DNA of 64,000 bases. It comes from Thermococcus sp. Its GTDB lineage: Archaea > Methanobacteriota_B > Thermococci > Thermococcales > Thermococcaceae. The stretch covers positions 247,862 through 311,861 of the forward strand of contig JALTBN010000043.1 of assembly GCA_027075325.1 (NCBI GenBank), given 5' to 3'. Every line of letters starts with the position of its first letter. Positions within the stretch are counted from its first letter, which is position 1. Below, in pieces: positions 7,609 to 22,943 of the stretch. The position numbers were made by a program, and so were the translations under genes. A model generated the notes under the pieces. The model was given only the letters and a program-made list of their open reading frames with translations, made no database searches and was not told the DNA's origin.

Positions 7609-10061
7609 GGAGGGCCCAGTTGCTTACCCTTGATGCCATGCTTTCATTGATCCTGGTCGTGTTCATCCTTGCTACTGTGACCAACACATCCTCTGCTCTC
7701 AAAGAGGAGATATCATCGATGATAGAATGGCAAGAGCGGGCGAACATAGCGGACAACATGCTCGACGTGCTGACGAAAACTCAGGGTGTACCTGAAAACT
7801 GGGAGGATAATGTTTCCGCTCTTGTAATTCCCGGCTTGGGTTCGGGAAACGGAGCGGATTACGTTGATTACACAAAACTAATGACCCTTGTTAATGGGGT
7901 TGAGCACAACAATACCCAGGTCATAGGCTCTCTGTGGAATCTCTCGTCCCATAATAATTTCCAGCTGAGCTTTGGCCTTATGCGTCCGTCACTGTACCTC
8001 TCATACTCTATGTCCCCCAATGTTTTAGGTCATATCTTATCCATTTGCAGCGTGGAAGACCTAGGTAGCTCATCAGATTCTCCTGTGATGATAAACGCAA
8101 GCTCGTGCAATGGTGGGGAGTTCAAGTTCACCCATTCCGGCGTGAATTATGATAGTTATACCAACCCATATTATGTTTGCGTTTATGGGGATACTAGTAT
8201 AGGGGACAATTTCAGAGTTTATCTTGGCCAGTATCTTGCGGTGAATGGAAGCTTGGACGTTGGATCGGATGGTTGGTTGAATGCATCCGCCCTATACGTG
8301 ACAGGAGATGCATACGTCGGTAGCAATGGACATGCAACAACCATAACCGACGATTCATACATCGGAGGGGATTTTGTAGTCACCTCTGACGGGCATGCAT
8401 CATTTGACAAAAATCTATACGTCTATGGGTCCACCACTGTGGAGTCTAGCGGATACCTAACGGTTGGGAGGAACATGTACTCTCTTAAGGGGATTCGCGT
8501 TGAAAGCAACGGTAATTTGAACGTATCTGGCAGTCTGTACTCGGGGTCTGACTCAACAATTGGTAACAGCGCCCATCTTTGGGTTGGGGACAACATGTAC
8601 TTCAACGGAAGTCTCAATGGGCAGTCGAGCCTGAACATTTACGCCGGAGGAGATACAGTCATAAATGGAGATTTGAGCCTTCCTTCTGGAAACCTCGAAG
8701 TTGGGGGCGACCTCTACGTTAATGGAGACTTCACTCAGAATCCGACAACAACAGTGGACGTTGGCGGTGATACTTTCATAAATGGAAGCTTGACGGTGGA
8801 GGGATCTAATGTTTTCCACGGAGATTTAAGGGTCAACGGAGACTTGACGGTGGACTGGGGGAAGGAGCTTACCGTTTATGGCGATCTCTACGTGGCGGGA
8901 AAACTCACCATCCGGGGCACTCTCGTTGTTTACGGAAATATCTATGAATACGACACCCAGGAACCCCCCATCGAGATTGCATCTGGAAAAACTCTGGATG
9001 TAAACGGGTGGGTCTATGGATACAGCTACAACATGGACACATGGTATGCCATCAAAGGAACAGGGTATGATACGGATAACTATGACTTCAGCGGTTATAA
9101 ATATGTTGGTGGAAAGTCCCCATGGGAATATATGTCAGTTGAAATTGATTCCAATGAAGTAACATTGGGAGATTTGGTTTCATTTAGGAGAATAAAGATA
9201 TTCATAGAAGAGTTCAGCATTTTCCAGATTAACTCGAACTTTAACATCCAGATAAACGGAACCGGGAGCTTAGCGTCGCCTCCATCTAAAGACGACGCTT
9301 TCAGCTGGGAAACCCCAGCATTGAGAAGTTTAATGCCACTACCGCCCGAGTTCTCGTATCCAGAATGTCTCTCCAAGGAAAGCTCTTCAAGCTTACCGTT
9401 GAGGATTAATGTATCTGAGTTCAACGTAAGCTACGAATTCCCGTCAATTGCTTCTACAAAGAATATAACGTTCGCAATTATAAACGGCTCCCTGGTCACA
9501 GATCCAGGCACTGTGAACGATTCGAGGTACTCTTCGAGGTGGGTGGAATACTCTGAGGCAAAAGTGGTTGTAGTTCAAAGAAAATACGCTCAGGAGTATC
9601 ACATCAGTGGAGGACTTCCCAGGATAATATACGCCGGCCTCTTTGATCAGTATCTCTCGGATAGCATTGCGGTGATACTTCCAAGCACCTCCAATGACGG
9701 TAGGATTTCGCTGGTCTCTGTGTTTACACACGGGGACACAACCGGGTATTCAGTTGTGGGGATACTGAGAAACAACTCCAACATACTTGTGGGAGTTAAC
9801 ATGACACTGTTCCGTTCCGGAAGTTCGTTCTCCCTTGTTCCGGAGAGTTGCAGAGTGGAGATTTCCGGAAACACTGCTATCCTCCCATTGGATTGCTTTA
9901 TCCCCCAGGCCACGCTTGGTAAGCAGACATCATTTACAATCTGGGTTTACGATTCCACCTTTTCCAGGGTTGATATCCAGGATACGGGTTCAATGGGCGC
10001 ATATCTCAAGCCTGTGTACGTTCCGGGAGTGATAAGTCTATGGGTGTGGCCAAGAAGGTGA
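7605..10061 (+). CDS. Large pilin-like protein with bactofilin/beta-helix-like repeats
   Basis: An 818-residue protein starting MRRAQLLTLDAMLSLILVVFILA, a class III-like signal and membrane helix. Residues about 205-460 form a long series of short repeats of the type LxVxGDxYVxG and GGDTxINGSL, with regular V/L/G/N spacing, as in bactofilin-like polymer domains or beta-helices. The C-terminal 350 residues are a separate extracellular region. It overlaps the previous stop (ATGA). It should be a surface-exposed, rod-like subunit or adhesin. Base composition is more A+T rich than the housekeeping genes. The repeat fold is inferred from periodicity only. Confidence 0.72.
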   Translation: MRRAQLLTLDAMLSLILVVFILATVTNTSSALKEEISSMIEWQERANIADNMLDVLTKTQGVPENWEDNVSALVIPGLGSGNGADYVDYTKLMTLVNGVEHNNTQVIGSLWNLSSHNNFQLSFGLMRPSLYLSYSMSPNVLGHILSICSVEDLGSSSDSPVMINASSCNGGEFKFTHSGVNYDSYTNPYYVCVYGDTSIGDNFRVYLGQYLAVNGSLDVGSDGWLNASALYVTGDAYVGSNGHATTITDDSYIGGDFVVTSDGHASFDKNLYVYGSTTVESSGYLTVGRNMYSLKGIRVESNGNLNVSGSLYSGSDSTIGNSAHLWVGDNMYFNGSLNGQSSLNIYAGGDTVINGDLSLPSGNLEVGGDLYVNGDFTQNPTTTVDVGGDTFINGSLTVEGSNVFHGDLRVNGDLTVDWGKELTVYGDLYVAGKLTIRGTLVVYGNIYEYDTQEPPIEIASGKTLDVNGWVYGYSYNMDTWYAIKGTGYDTDNYDFSGYKYVGGKSPWEYMSVEIDSNEVTLGDLVSFRRIKIFIEEFSIFQINSNFNIQINGTGSLASPPSKDDAFSWETPALRSLMPLPPEFSYPECLSKESSSSLPLRINVSEFNVSYEFPSIASTKNITFAIINGSLVTDPGTVNDSRYSSRWVEYSEAKVVVVQRKYAQEYHISGGLPRIIYAGLFDQYLSDSIAVILPSTSNDGRISLVSVFTHGDTTGYSVVGILRNNSNILVGVNMTLFRSGSSFSLVPESCRVEISGNTAILPLDCFIPQATLGKQTSFTIWVYDSTFSRVDIQDTGSMGAYLKPVYVPGVISLWVWPRR

Positions 10062-10066
10062 GAGAT

Positions 10067-12676
10067 ATGAGGCGGGGATTCGTATTCACACTTGACGCAT
10101 TACTTGCCTTAGCGCTTGTAACGGTTATGGTTGCGGGGATTGTAGGGGTAACCAGTAGTATTCCCAATGTTTACACTACACATATACAGGGTGAGAACAA
10201 GCAGGTGGCGGAGAGCCTGCTTGAGACTTTTAGAACTGTACCATTGAGCAACCTGGTCCCGCCGACCCAGATTGAGAACTGGATTACAGGGACTGATCCT
10301 GTTTTGAACCTGACGTACGTGAATCCCCAGATGTCCCCCCTCCGGATAGTTGCCACGTACTGGGCTTTGAATTCCACCGTTTACAGACAGAAAGCAGAGA
10401 CTATAATGAGATACCTCCTGGAGAATCTGGCTGGAGGTTATAAATACCAGCTTATAATAAACAACTACACTAGCCCGTATCTCACGTTTGATAACTCCTA
10501 CCGGAACGCCATCGACGTTGGAACGGCCACGGCGTTCATCAGCGGTTACGTCTCCAATGAGACCCCCAGGGGATACGTGGCGAAGGCCTACCTCACGAAA
10601 ATGATTACAGCACAGGAGAAGCTCGTTGGAATACAGAGGGTTCTTGCCGGTGGAGAGTATTGCTCCAATCTCGTACCTTCATTATCGTACAATACCTACA
10701 ACTTAACGGTCTCTTCCCTCTATCTCGAGTATCAGACCGTTCCTGGGGACAAAAACACTGTTCAGTCTGGAAACTTCAGGTTGAGTGGAAGTTACAGCGG
10801 GGGTAATGTGGACATTGACGAGAACCTCGATGGATGGAACGTTGAATATAACTTAAATTGGCGGGACTATGTAACCTCGATTACCCTCTCTAAAAATAGA
10901 AAATCCCTTGTTCTTTATACTTCCTACGAAAGTGGGAGCAATCCCAAGACATATTCTGTTTATGGAATAAAATATACTGACGAAAATGGAAACATCGCCG
11001 TAATATCTCTAACCGACGGAGTTTATGTTGAAGTCAGCGGGTGGGGATGGAGTATCTCCTCGTCTAAGGCATACACGACAGCTCCTCCGAGCATTGATTA
11101 TGCAGTCTATGGAACCCCAGTCACATCGTATGAATGCTCAGACACCAGCGACAATTCCCTCGATATAAATTTCAGAGTTATTCTTCCTAATGATGCAAAC
11201 GTCACGGAGGGAACATGGAACGCCGCCCAAAGGGGAGGCTATGAAAGTATGGATGTGTATATAAACGGTCATCAACTTGGCAATCCATACTCATCGGATG
11301 TGACAGACCTTTTTGGGAGTGGCATTAATATCGTTGAAACAAACTTTTCAAGCTATGGAGACGACGAAATTGGATTTGGAAGCGGAAGCTGGATAAGTTT
11401 AAAGTACAAGACCTCAACACCACAGGTTGACGATCCAGGTTTGGTCAAACTCTATAGCGTGAAAAGCAATGGGACGGGAATATACTACCTCAACTCCATT
11501 TTTGTCCCAGGCAACGTTACCGGAATAAGTATCAAACTGACAGTTAAAGGTGTCCATGAGGTCAGGGTTTATTACTCCAATGGCACCGCCTTAAACCTCA
11601 TCTATGAAAATACCAGTATTCCAACTGGATTAACAACTGTAACAATAGACAATAAGACCCTCATGAAAGGTCAGCCAAGCCTGGGAGTAAAAGGCTTACT
11701 GGACTACACAACGCTGAGAGACCTCAGCAAAAAGAATTTCAACTTGGTTATAATGCTGGACGCGTATTACGACTCAAACTACGATCGTCCCGTAAGATAT
11801 GCTGGCCAGGATTATAACTACAACTGGGACAACAAACGGAGCCTTTACGGCTATCCTGACTCATACATAAACATAACGTATACACCAAAAGTCGAGTTAA
11901 CACGCTTTATGATACCCCTTGAACGGACATACCCATTAAATGGGGAGAACCAAGTATGGCAAGGAGCATACCGGACAATGTATTTCTACTATTACCTCCC
12001 TGAAAAAGCGATTCCCTGGTACGTTGATAGTTGGACGGCTATACAGTTCTCTGGTTACACATCGGGTACACTTACATTATACGAAGGATCAAATGCAAAC
12101 ACAGAGGTTTTCTCAATTCCACTTGACTATTACCTAATACGTGTTGCATACACTCGGTTAAATGATAATATCATGGTTCCAGGAGACGTTAATGAGTTCA
12201 AGCTTGAGAGTGACTCAAACGATTATGGGTTCAGGGTGAAGGACAGTCGCGCCATAGTCCACTACTTCTTAAAAGGATACGCTGCTTATGGCAAAACCTT
12301 TACTTATTACTCCCAGGACAACGCCTGTGGCTACAACCTGACCTACTGGTACAACCTGAGTGGCGAGGTGAACAATGGGACAATATTAATTGGGAACTGT
12401 CCACCCAGCGAGAGTCCAAAGATTTTATCGACATATAACCTTACGCCGTGGAAGTACGCCCTTGACGATGCTATCTACCGTCTATTCGTCCAGCTGGGAG
12501 CCAGAGAGTATTCAGTTGATCAAATGAAAGCAGACAACAAGTTAATACCGGGCACGAAGGAGAATCCTATTCGCATAGAACTTAAAGGACTTGCCGGTAA
12601 AGCCATTGGAATAAAGAGCGTTCCCAATAGTGAGGGAGGTATCCAAGTAACACTGCGTGTATGGAGGGGTAGCTGA
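10067..12676 (+). CDS. Very large class III-like surface protein
   Basis: 869 residues, N-terminus MRRGFVFTLDALLALALVTVMVAGIVG: short basic stretch then one membrane helix, like its neighbours though without the QxxLEF form. The rest is Tyr/Asn/Ser rich and predicted extracellular, with many NxS/T sites and Cys residues that could pair (YECSDTSD, NACGYNLTY, GNCPPSE). ATG 10067 is chosen because GGTGAG of the overlapping upstream stop is well spaced to it. No enzymatic motif seen. Probably a surface filament component or adhesin encoded with the other pilin-like proteins. Confidence 0.68.
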   Translation: MRRGFVFTLDALLALALVTVMVAGIVGVTSSIPNVYTTHIQGENKQVAESLLETFRTVPLSNLVPPTQIENWITGTDPVLNLTYVNPQMSPLRIVATYWALNSTVYRQKAETIMRYLLENLAGGYKYQLIINNYTSPYLTFDNSYRNAIDVGTATAFISGYVSNETPRGYVAKAYLTKMITAQEKLVGIQRVLAGGEYCSNLVPSLSYNTYNLTVSSLYLEYQTVPGDKNTVQSGNFRLSGSYSGGNVDIDENLDGWNVEYNLNWRDYVTSITLSKNRKSLVLYTSYESGSNPKTYSVYGIKYTDENGNIAVISLTDGVYVEVSGWGWSISSSKAYTTAPPSIDYAVYGTPVTSYECSDTSDNSLDINFRVILPNDANVTEGTWNAAQRGGYESMDVYINGHQLGNPYSSDVTDLFGSGINIVETNFSSYGDDEIGFGSGSWISLKYKTSTPQVDDPGLVKLYSVKSNGTGIYYLNSIFVPGNVTGISIKLTVKGVHEVRVYYSNGTALNLIYENTSIPTGLTTVTIDNKTLMKGQPSLGVKGLLDYTTLRDLSKKNFNLVIMLDAYYDSNYDRPVRYAGQDYNYNWDNKRSLYGYPDSYINITYTPKVELTRFMIPLERTYPLNGENQVWQGAYRTMYFYYYLPEKAIPWYVDSWTAIQFSGYTSGTLTLYEGSNANTEVFSIPLDYYLIRVAYTRLNDNIMVPGDVNEFKLESDSNDYGFRVKDSRAIVHYFLKGYAAYGKTFTYYSQDNACGYNLTYWYNLSGEVNNGTILIGNCPPSESPKILSTYNLTPWKYALDDAIYRLFVQLGAREYSVDQMKADNKLIPGTKENPIRIELKGLAGKAIGIKSVPNSEGGIQVTLRVWRGS

Positions 12677-13776
12677 TGCGCAGGGGATACTTAATTAATG
12701 TTACCGCGCTGCTTCTCATAATCCCTCTTCTCCTTCTGGCTGCCACATATCAACAGACGTCCAACTACATAATCAATGCTCAGTCTCAGAGAACTCTCCT
12801 TGAAAGGCAGTACTTCAGTGTGAATGACCTTCAAAATGACCTCCAAAATATGGTTGGATTGAGCTTCAAGAGGGCATACCTGACTTTGACCGATTACGTT
12901 ATCAACACAAGCTTTGTAGATAACGCATCTCTATCACTTGAGAACCTTATGATCTACGGAACCATCAATGGAGCCCAGCAGAGGAGCATGGTTAACATCA
13001 CCCTCAAGAGCTGGTTTAAAAATATGGTTGAATACCTGAATTCCATTGGCCTGAAGATCAAGCCATCTGACCCTGACGAGTTTGTTACAAATCATCTTGA
13101 AGTTACGGTGGCCCCACTGGACTCGTTCCATGTCGCTGTTAGGGTAAAAATAATCAATGTGACAATTGTTGATAGTTCAGGGACAGTTCGCTACTCAGGG
13201 GGCATCCCCAGCAACGGGTACATATACTCCGTTGTTAGTGTTGTTGGTTTTGAGGATCCATTTGTTGTCAGGGAACTGAATGGACTCTACACGAGGATTA
13301 TAACCCCATGCAAGATCCCATTTCCAGGGGAAGTTTATGGATACTACGATGCATCCAATTCAAAAGATGTGGATGATTTAGTCCTTAACTGGTGCTATGT
13401 TGGGCTTCAGGATAATTCATCCTCAGGAATGTACTACCCCACAATTCTGGAGAGATTTGAGGGTAATATGAACCACCACAGCTACTATGTAGCACTTGCA
13501 AAGCAGTTCCAGAGGGATCTTGGGTTCGCTCAGAGTCTTCCCGTGGGTCTTGAAACTTTTATCGTTCCAGATTCATCTATTGATCCCACATTAATGGGTG
13601 CATTGACCAGTATAGGAGCAAACGTCCCTTCAAGTTATACCAGCGTCTCATATTATTTCTTGAAATGCGTTGTGGATGGAGACAGCAATCTATGCAAAAC
13701 CCCTGTTTGGCAGTCCTCTGATTATCCCGCTTTCAAACTGGACGCATCAACGAAAAGGCTTATATTTGGACAATAA
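12676..13776 (+). CDS. Pilin-like surface protein
   Basis: 366 residues beginning MRRGYLINVTALLLIIPLLLLAATYQQTSNYI, a basic tip and single membrane helix, then an extracellular domain with cysteines (ITPCKIPFPG, LNWCYVG, LKCVVDGDSNLCKTP). TGATG overlap with the previous gene shows tight coupling. Function unknown; it most resembles the other members of this cluster in plan, not in sequence. Confidence 0.68.
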   Translation: MRRGYLINVTALLLIIPLLLLAATYQQTSNYIINAQSQRTLLERQYFSVNDLQNDLQNMVGLSFKRAYLTLTDYVINTSFVDNASLSLENLMIYGTINGAQQRSMVNITLKSWFKNMVEYLNSIGLKIKPSDPDEFVTNHLEVTVAPLDSFHVAVRVKIINVTIVDSSGTVRYSGGIPSNGYIYSVVSVVGFEDPFVVRELNGLYTRIITPCKIPFPGEVYGYYDASNSKDVDDLVLNWCYVGLQDNSSSGMYYPTILERFEGNMNHHSYYVALAKQFQRDLGFAQSLPVGLETFIVPDSSIDPTLMGALTSIGANVPSSYTSVSYYFLKCVVDGDSNLCKTPVWQSSDYPAFKLDASTKRLIFGQ

Positions 13777-13789
13777 GGACGTGATCAAT

Positions 13790-14554
13790 ATGGGCATTGA
13801 AGATTTGTTCTACAACATTGGGTTATCAGTGGAGAAGCTTTACAATGGGACCAAACGTACAGTCAAGCAAGCACTCCTTCCAACACCTTCAGAAAAACCT
13901 CCGTCTTGGATATCAACAAGATTCATTAGACAGAAAGAGTTCACCCCCCACGAGGCCATTAGCCTTCATACCCAACTTTGCTTTATTGTATACCTTGTGC
14001 TTAGTTTTGCGGTTGTATTCTTGACGGTGAATCCCTGGTATGTCCTCACCATTTTTGTGCTCTACTTTCTCTACGTGCGTTATATCTTCAGGCGCTATGG
14101 TGAGTTTCTTATCGATGAAAAGTCATATAGAGCCTTTTATTTTTACATCTCGGTAATCTCGTTCCTCGCTATCTTTGGGTATTCTATACTGAGGGATCTC
14201 TCTTTAACTGCCTATTATTACTATGCTTATATTGGATTGGTGACCTTAGTGGTTCTCTTCTTCCGCTACTACTTTAAGTCCCACTACGGCCGCGACTACA
14301 CCTACGGCGTTGTCGAAGAGGCTAAAAACGACCTCGTCAGGGTTTTCGTCCACGACGATATAGCCGCTAACGTCAAGCCCGGCCGTTACTGGGTTCCGGC
14401 GGTGCCCGATGCCGAGCCTGGCAGGATAGTCAAGCTCCTCGTTGAGGAAAGGTCAATGAGGAGCTCGGTCCCGGTTAGGGTTCTTGAGGTTTACTTGGGG
14501 GATGCAGGTCAGTCCTCCCAAACGGAGACGGAGCCGAAGGACGAAACGGAGTGA
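13790..14554 (+). CDS. Multi-pass membrane protein resembling DUF2101
   Basis: 254 residues with about four membrane helices (LCFIVYLVLSFAVVFLTV, WYVLTIFVLYFLYV, FYFYISVISFLAIFGYSI, YAYIGLVTLVVLFFRYYF) between a soluble N-terminus and a C-terminal domain (NDLVRVFVHDDIAANVKPGRYWVP). The pattern resembles the uncharacterised archaeal membrane family DUF2101, from memory. ATG 13790 follows GGACGTGATC. It closes the pilin-like gene run and may serve as its membrane platform or be unrelated; the sequence does not decide. Its last 46 bases overlap a gene on the other strand. Confidence 0.7.
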   Translation: MGIEDLFYNIGLSVEKLYNGTKRTVKQALLPTPSEKPPSWISTRFIRQKEFTPHEAISLHTQLCFIVYLVLSFAVVFLTVNPWYVLTIFVLYFLYVRYIFRRYGEFLIDEKSYRAFYFYISVISFLAIFGYSILRDLSLTAYYYYAYIGLVTLVVLFFRYYFKSHYGRDYTYGVVEEAKNDLVRVFVHDDIAANVKPGRYWVPAVPDAEPGRIVKLLVEERSMRSSVPVRVLEVYLGDAGQSSQTETEPKDETE

Positions 14555-14784
14555 AGCACGAGGAGATAAACGGAGTGGCAGGGTTCTATCAGGTTCGTCT
14601 TTGCGAAGCCTTCTCCATTTTTCTTGATCCTCAACGGCTCCACCTGACTGCAAGTGGGGTATACCACCACCTCTTCCATATGAAGTTCGACTTCATAGCC
14701 GAGTCCTTCACAGACCCTCGCGATGAGCCTAGTGAATTCTTTCCACTTCGGGATCTTAGTATTATAATAAATCGTGTGGCCCAA
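14509..14784 (-). CDS. Conserved-looking 91-residue protein, TTG start
   Basis: Starting at TTG 14784 the product reads GHTIYYNTKIPKWKEFTRLI and continues with a regular, charged, single-domain composition (GLGYEVELHMEEVVVYP, FAKTNLIEPCHSVYLLVL). The TTG is supported by GGTGAT a few bases upstream and by a TATA-like TTTTTAAGG around 14815-14823. Longer upstream reading in the same frame runs into the promoter and guaAA region and is not coding. It overlaps the 3' end of the membrane protein gene on the plus strand by 46 bases. I do not recognise a function. Confidence 0.6.
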   Translation of the reverse strand: MGHTIYYNTKIPKWKEFTRLIARVCEGLGYEVELHMEEVVVYPTCSQVEPLRIKKNGEGFAKTNLIEPCHSVYLLVLHSVSSFGSVSVWED

Positions 14785-14858
14785 AGTATCACCACAATAC
14801 GTAATAAATAAAACCTTAAAAAGTTTTCCCAGGTGGTCACTCCCAGCAAAAGGAAGAG

Positions 14859-15425
14859 TTAAAGCTCCCCGCAGAGCTCGGCGAAGTTGCGGTAGATATC
14901 TGCACCACGCTCGGTGTGGGCCACCTCCGGATGGAACTGCACGCTGTAGATAGGCAGTTCTTCGTGCTTCATCGCCTCGACCGGGCATGTCTCGCTCCTG
15001 GCCAGAAGCCTGAAGCCTGGTGGAAGCTCCTTAACCTCATCCATGTGGCTCTCCCAGACCCTGAGCCTCTCCGGAAGCCCCCGGAAGATGTCGTCCTCCT
15101 CAAGGATTTCAATCTCCACGAGGCTGTACTCTGCCTTCTCGCCCCTTCCGACCTTCCCGCCGAAGTGCCTCGCTATGAGCTGGTGGCCGAGGCAGATCCC
15201 CAAAATAGGAACGTTGAACTCGTTGTAGTGCTCGAGTATCGCACCGCAGTTCCCGGTTCGGTTTATGTCGGGACCGCCGGAGAAGATTATGCCCTTCGGC
15301 TTCATCGCCCTGATCTCCTCCAGAGGAGTAGTGTTGGGGATTATCTTCGCCTCAACACCCAGATAGCGAAGGGTTCTCCATATCCTGTGGACATACTGGC
15401 CGCCGTTGTCCATGATCACTATCAT
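14859..15425 (-). CDS. guaAA: GMP synthase subunit A (glutamine amidotransferase)
   Basis: Class I glutamine amidotransferase that releases ammonia for conversion of XMP to GMP by the separate subunit B. The catalytic triad is visible: Cys78 in GICLGHQ and His165/Glu167 in QFHPE. Length (188) is normal for the split archaeal enzyme. It overlaps the upstream vapC gene by four bases, so it is probably translated from the guaAB-vapB-vapC-guaAA transcript. Confidence 0.95.
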   Translation of the reverse strand: MIVIMDNGGQYVHRIWRTLRYLGVEAKIIPNTTPLEEIRAMKPKGIIFSGGPDINRTGNCGAILEHYNEFNVPILGICLGHQLIARHFGGKVGRGEKAEYSLVEIEILEEDDIFRGLPERLRVWESHMDEVKELPPGFRLLARSETCPVEAMKHEELPIYSVQFHPEVAHTERGADIYRNFAELCGEL

Positions 15426-15868
15426 CCTTTCACCTCCAGGAGTTTGAAAAACTCATCGGATTCCTCAATCAAATAGAATGCCTTCAAACCCAGGGATTTG
15501 GCCAGTTCGGCCATTTTTCTGTCGTTGGTTATTAGAACTGCATTCAGATGAATAGCTGTCGCGATGAAGTATATATCGGACGCCTTGTGGTGGGTTTGAA
15601 ACGCTACCTCCTTCAAATCCTCGATTATTAGCTCCTCTGGAATCCATGTAACTATGGTGCTATAAAAATCCAGGGCTTTCTGAACCCTTTCACGGTCGAA
15701 ATACCTCGACAAAACAGCCACAAACTCAACCTCCCCGAGACGGGGAGTGTAAAGCTCCATATCCCCCAGTTGGGCGCTCTCAATAACCTTTTCTGCAACT
15801 TCAGTTCGTTCGGGATAAAAGCTTGAAAACAGATGGAACACAACGGAAGTGTCTATGACAACTCTCAT
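15422..15868 (-). CDS. vapC: VapC-type PIN-domain toxin
   Basis: 148-residue PIN domain ribonuclease. The acidic metal ligands are present: Asp6 (VIDTSV), Glu46 or Glu48 (LGEVEF), Asp98 ([10 protein letters not shown]) and Asp116 (ITNDRKMA). VapC toxins cut tRNA or rRNA and are held inactive by their VapB partner, here the gene just upstream with an ATGA overlap. The pair sits between the two GMP synthase subunits, an unusual position. All catalytic residues look intact, so the toxin may be functional. Confidence 0.85.
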   Translation of the reverse strand: MRVVIDTSVVFHLFSSFYPERTEVAEKVIESAQLGDMELYTPRLGEVEFVAVLSRYFDRERVQKALDFYSTIVTWIPEELIIEDLKEVAFQTHHKASDIYFIATAIHLNAVLITNDRKMAELAKSLGLKAFYLIEESDEFFKLLEVKG

Positions 15869-16074
15869 GTCTCCTCCTCCCTGAGGCGCAGAAGGTAATC
15901 GGTTGGATCTTCCTTAAAGCGCTCCTTTGTGACCTCTTTTCTCATTTTTTTAGCCAGTTCGAGGAAATCTCCCGGGTAAATCCTCACCATGAGCTTCTGC
16001 CCCTCCTTTAGTTTCAGCGGCTTCAACGGCTTCAGCACGCCGTTTTCGTAGACCACCTCAATAATCTCGCCCAT
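15865..16074 (-). CDS. vapB: VapB-type antitoxin, AF2212-like (DUF104)
   Basis: 69 residues starting [22 protein letters not shown] followed by [12 protein letters not shown], the hallmark beta-strand N-terminus of the AF2212/DUF104 antitoxin family; the C-terminal half is a charged helix that would wrap the PIN toxin. It overlaps vapC by four bases. Only 43 bases separate it from the guaAB stop, with no clear separate promoter. Confidence 0.85.
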   Translation of the reverse strand: MGEIIEVVYENGVLKPLKPLKLKEGQKLMVRIYPGDFLELAKKMRKEVTKERFKEDPTDYLLRLREEET

Positions 16075-16117
16075 TCTCTCACCGTCTCAAATTCCACTCA
16101 AAAATAAATAAATGTTC

Positions 16118-17041
16118 TCATTCGAACTCTATCGTCGCCGGCGGCTTGTTGGTGATGTCGTAGAGCACCCTTCCCACTTCGGGGATCTCGCTCGTTATCC
16201 TGAAGGCTATCCTCTGGAGCACCTCGAAGGGGACGTTCATCGCGTTGGCGGTCATCCCGTCGAGGCTCTCCACAACACGAACCGCGATGGTTTCCTTGTA
16301 GGCCCTTATGTCCCCCTGGACTCCGACGGTTTTGACGCCGAGAAGAACCGCGAAGGCCTGCCACGGCTTCAGCCCGGCCCTCTCAATCTCCTCCTCGACT
16401 ATCGCGTTCGCTTCCCTGACTATCGCCACCTTCTCCGGCGTGACCTCACCGAGAACCCTGATGGCCAGACCCGGCCCGGGGAAGGGCATGCGGTTGTATA
16501 TCTTCTCGGGCAGACCGAGCTCCTTAGCAAGCTCACGAACCTCGTCCTTGTACAGGTCCCTTAGCGGCTCTATCAACTTCAGGTTGAGCCTCTCTGGAAG
16601 GCCGCCGACGTTGTGGTGGCTCTTTATCTTGCCCCTGCTCTCTATCCAGTCGGGAGCAATCGTCCCCTGGATGAGGAAGTCCGCGTTGATTTCCTTCGCG
16701 ACCTCATCAAAGACCTCAATGAAGACCCTGCCGATGACCTTCCTCTTCTCCTCGGGCTCGGTTACCCCTTTAAGCTCGGCGAAGAAGCGCTCGCTCGCGT
16801 CAACGTAGTGGAGGTTCAGCCCGAACTCGTCCCTGAAGGTCTTCACAACGAACTCCGGTTCGTTCTTGCGCATAAAGCCTGTGTTAACAAAGACCGCATG
16901 AAGCCTCTCGCCTATAGCTTTGTGGGCAAGTATCGCCGCGGTCGAGCTGTCAACTCCGCCCGAGAGCGCTATTATCGCCTTTCCGTCGCCAACCGTCGCT
17001 TTAATCTCTCCAATCTTCTCCTCGATGAAGTTCTCCCACAT
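16118..17041 (-). CDS. guaAB: GMP synthase subunit B (ATP pyrophosphatase)
   Basis: ATP-PPase subunit that adenylates XMP and accepts ammonia from subunit A. The PP-loop SGGVDSS is at residues 27-33, and [18 protein letters not shown] and the C-terminal [13 protein letters not shown] end (KPPATIEFE) are dimerisation/XMP-binding signatures of GuaA. ATG 17041 is preferred to the upstream GTG because GGTGGTG precedes it. A purine-type operator palindrome lies directly upstream at 17052-17073. Confidence 0.95.
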   Translation of the reverse strand: MWENFIEEKIGEIKATVGDGKAIIALSGGVDSSTAAILAHKAIGERLHAVFVNTGFMRKNEPEFVVKTFRDEFGLNLHYVDASERFFAELKGVTEPEEKRKVIGRVFIEVFDEVAKEINADFLIQGTIAPDWIESRGKIKSHHNVGGLPERLNLKLIEPLRDLYKDEVRELAKELGLPEKIYNRMPFPGPGLAIRVLGEVTPEKVAIVREANAIVEEEIERAGLKPWQAFAVLLGVKTVGVQGDIRAYKETIAVRVVESLDGMTANAMNVPFEVLQRIAFRITSEIPEVGRVLYDITNKPPATIEFE

Positions 17042-17051
17042 GAGCACCACC

Positions 17052-17073
17052 TTTCAGCATTAAAATGTTAATT
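17052..17073 (-). promoter_or_regulatory. Candidate purine operator at guaAB
   Basis: Arms TTTCAGCAT and ATGTTAATT around TAAA match the repeated palindrome found at the pur promoters (left arm 8 of 9). It lies just downstream of the TATA-like element at 17077-17086, near the expected transcript start, so a bound protein would block initiation. Confidence 0.55.
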
Positions 17074-17123
17074 TAGATTTAAAAATTTGTTGTTTTTGAC
17101 ATTTAAAAGTTTAAAGGAACACC

Positions 17124-18584
<1,461 letters not shown>

Positions 18585-18687
18585 TTAGCTCCTCCCGCAC
18601 CCTTTTTGACTTGAAGATGTCCATGGCTTTTAAGGTTTGCGGAAAAACGGTTAAATATCAAGAGGGAGTACTCTTCCTGGTGGTATC

Positions 18688-22854
<4,167 letters not shown>

Positions 22855-22898
22855 CGCGAACCCTCCAATTATTGACGGATTACTGTAAAAAAAAGCTT

Positions 22899-22934
22899 GT
22901 TTTTAAGGTTTATTTTAGCATAAAAATGTTAAAA
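22899..22934 (-). promoter_or_regulatory. purL promoter with candidate purine operator
   Basis: The palindrome at 22913-22934 has arms TTTTAGCAT and ATGTTAAAA separated by AAAA, an 8 of 9 match between arms. It lies about six bases upstream of the TATA element TTTTTAAGG (22899-22907, read on the minus strand). The same arrangement is repeated at purS and purD. Confidence 0.7.
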
Positions 22935-22943
22935 CAAGTGGCA

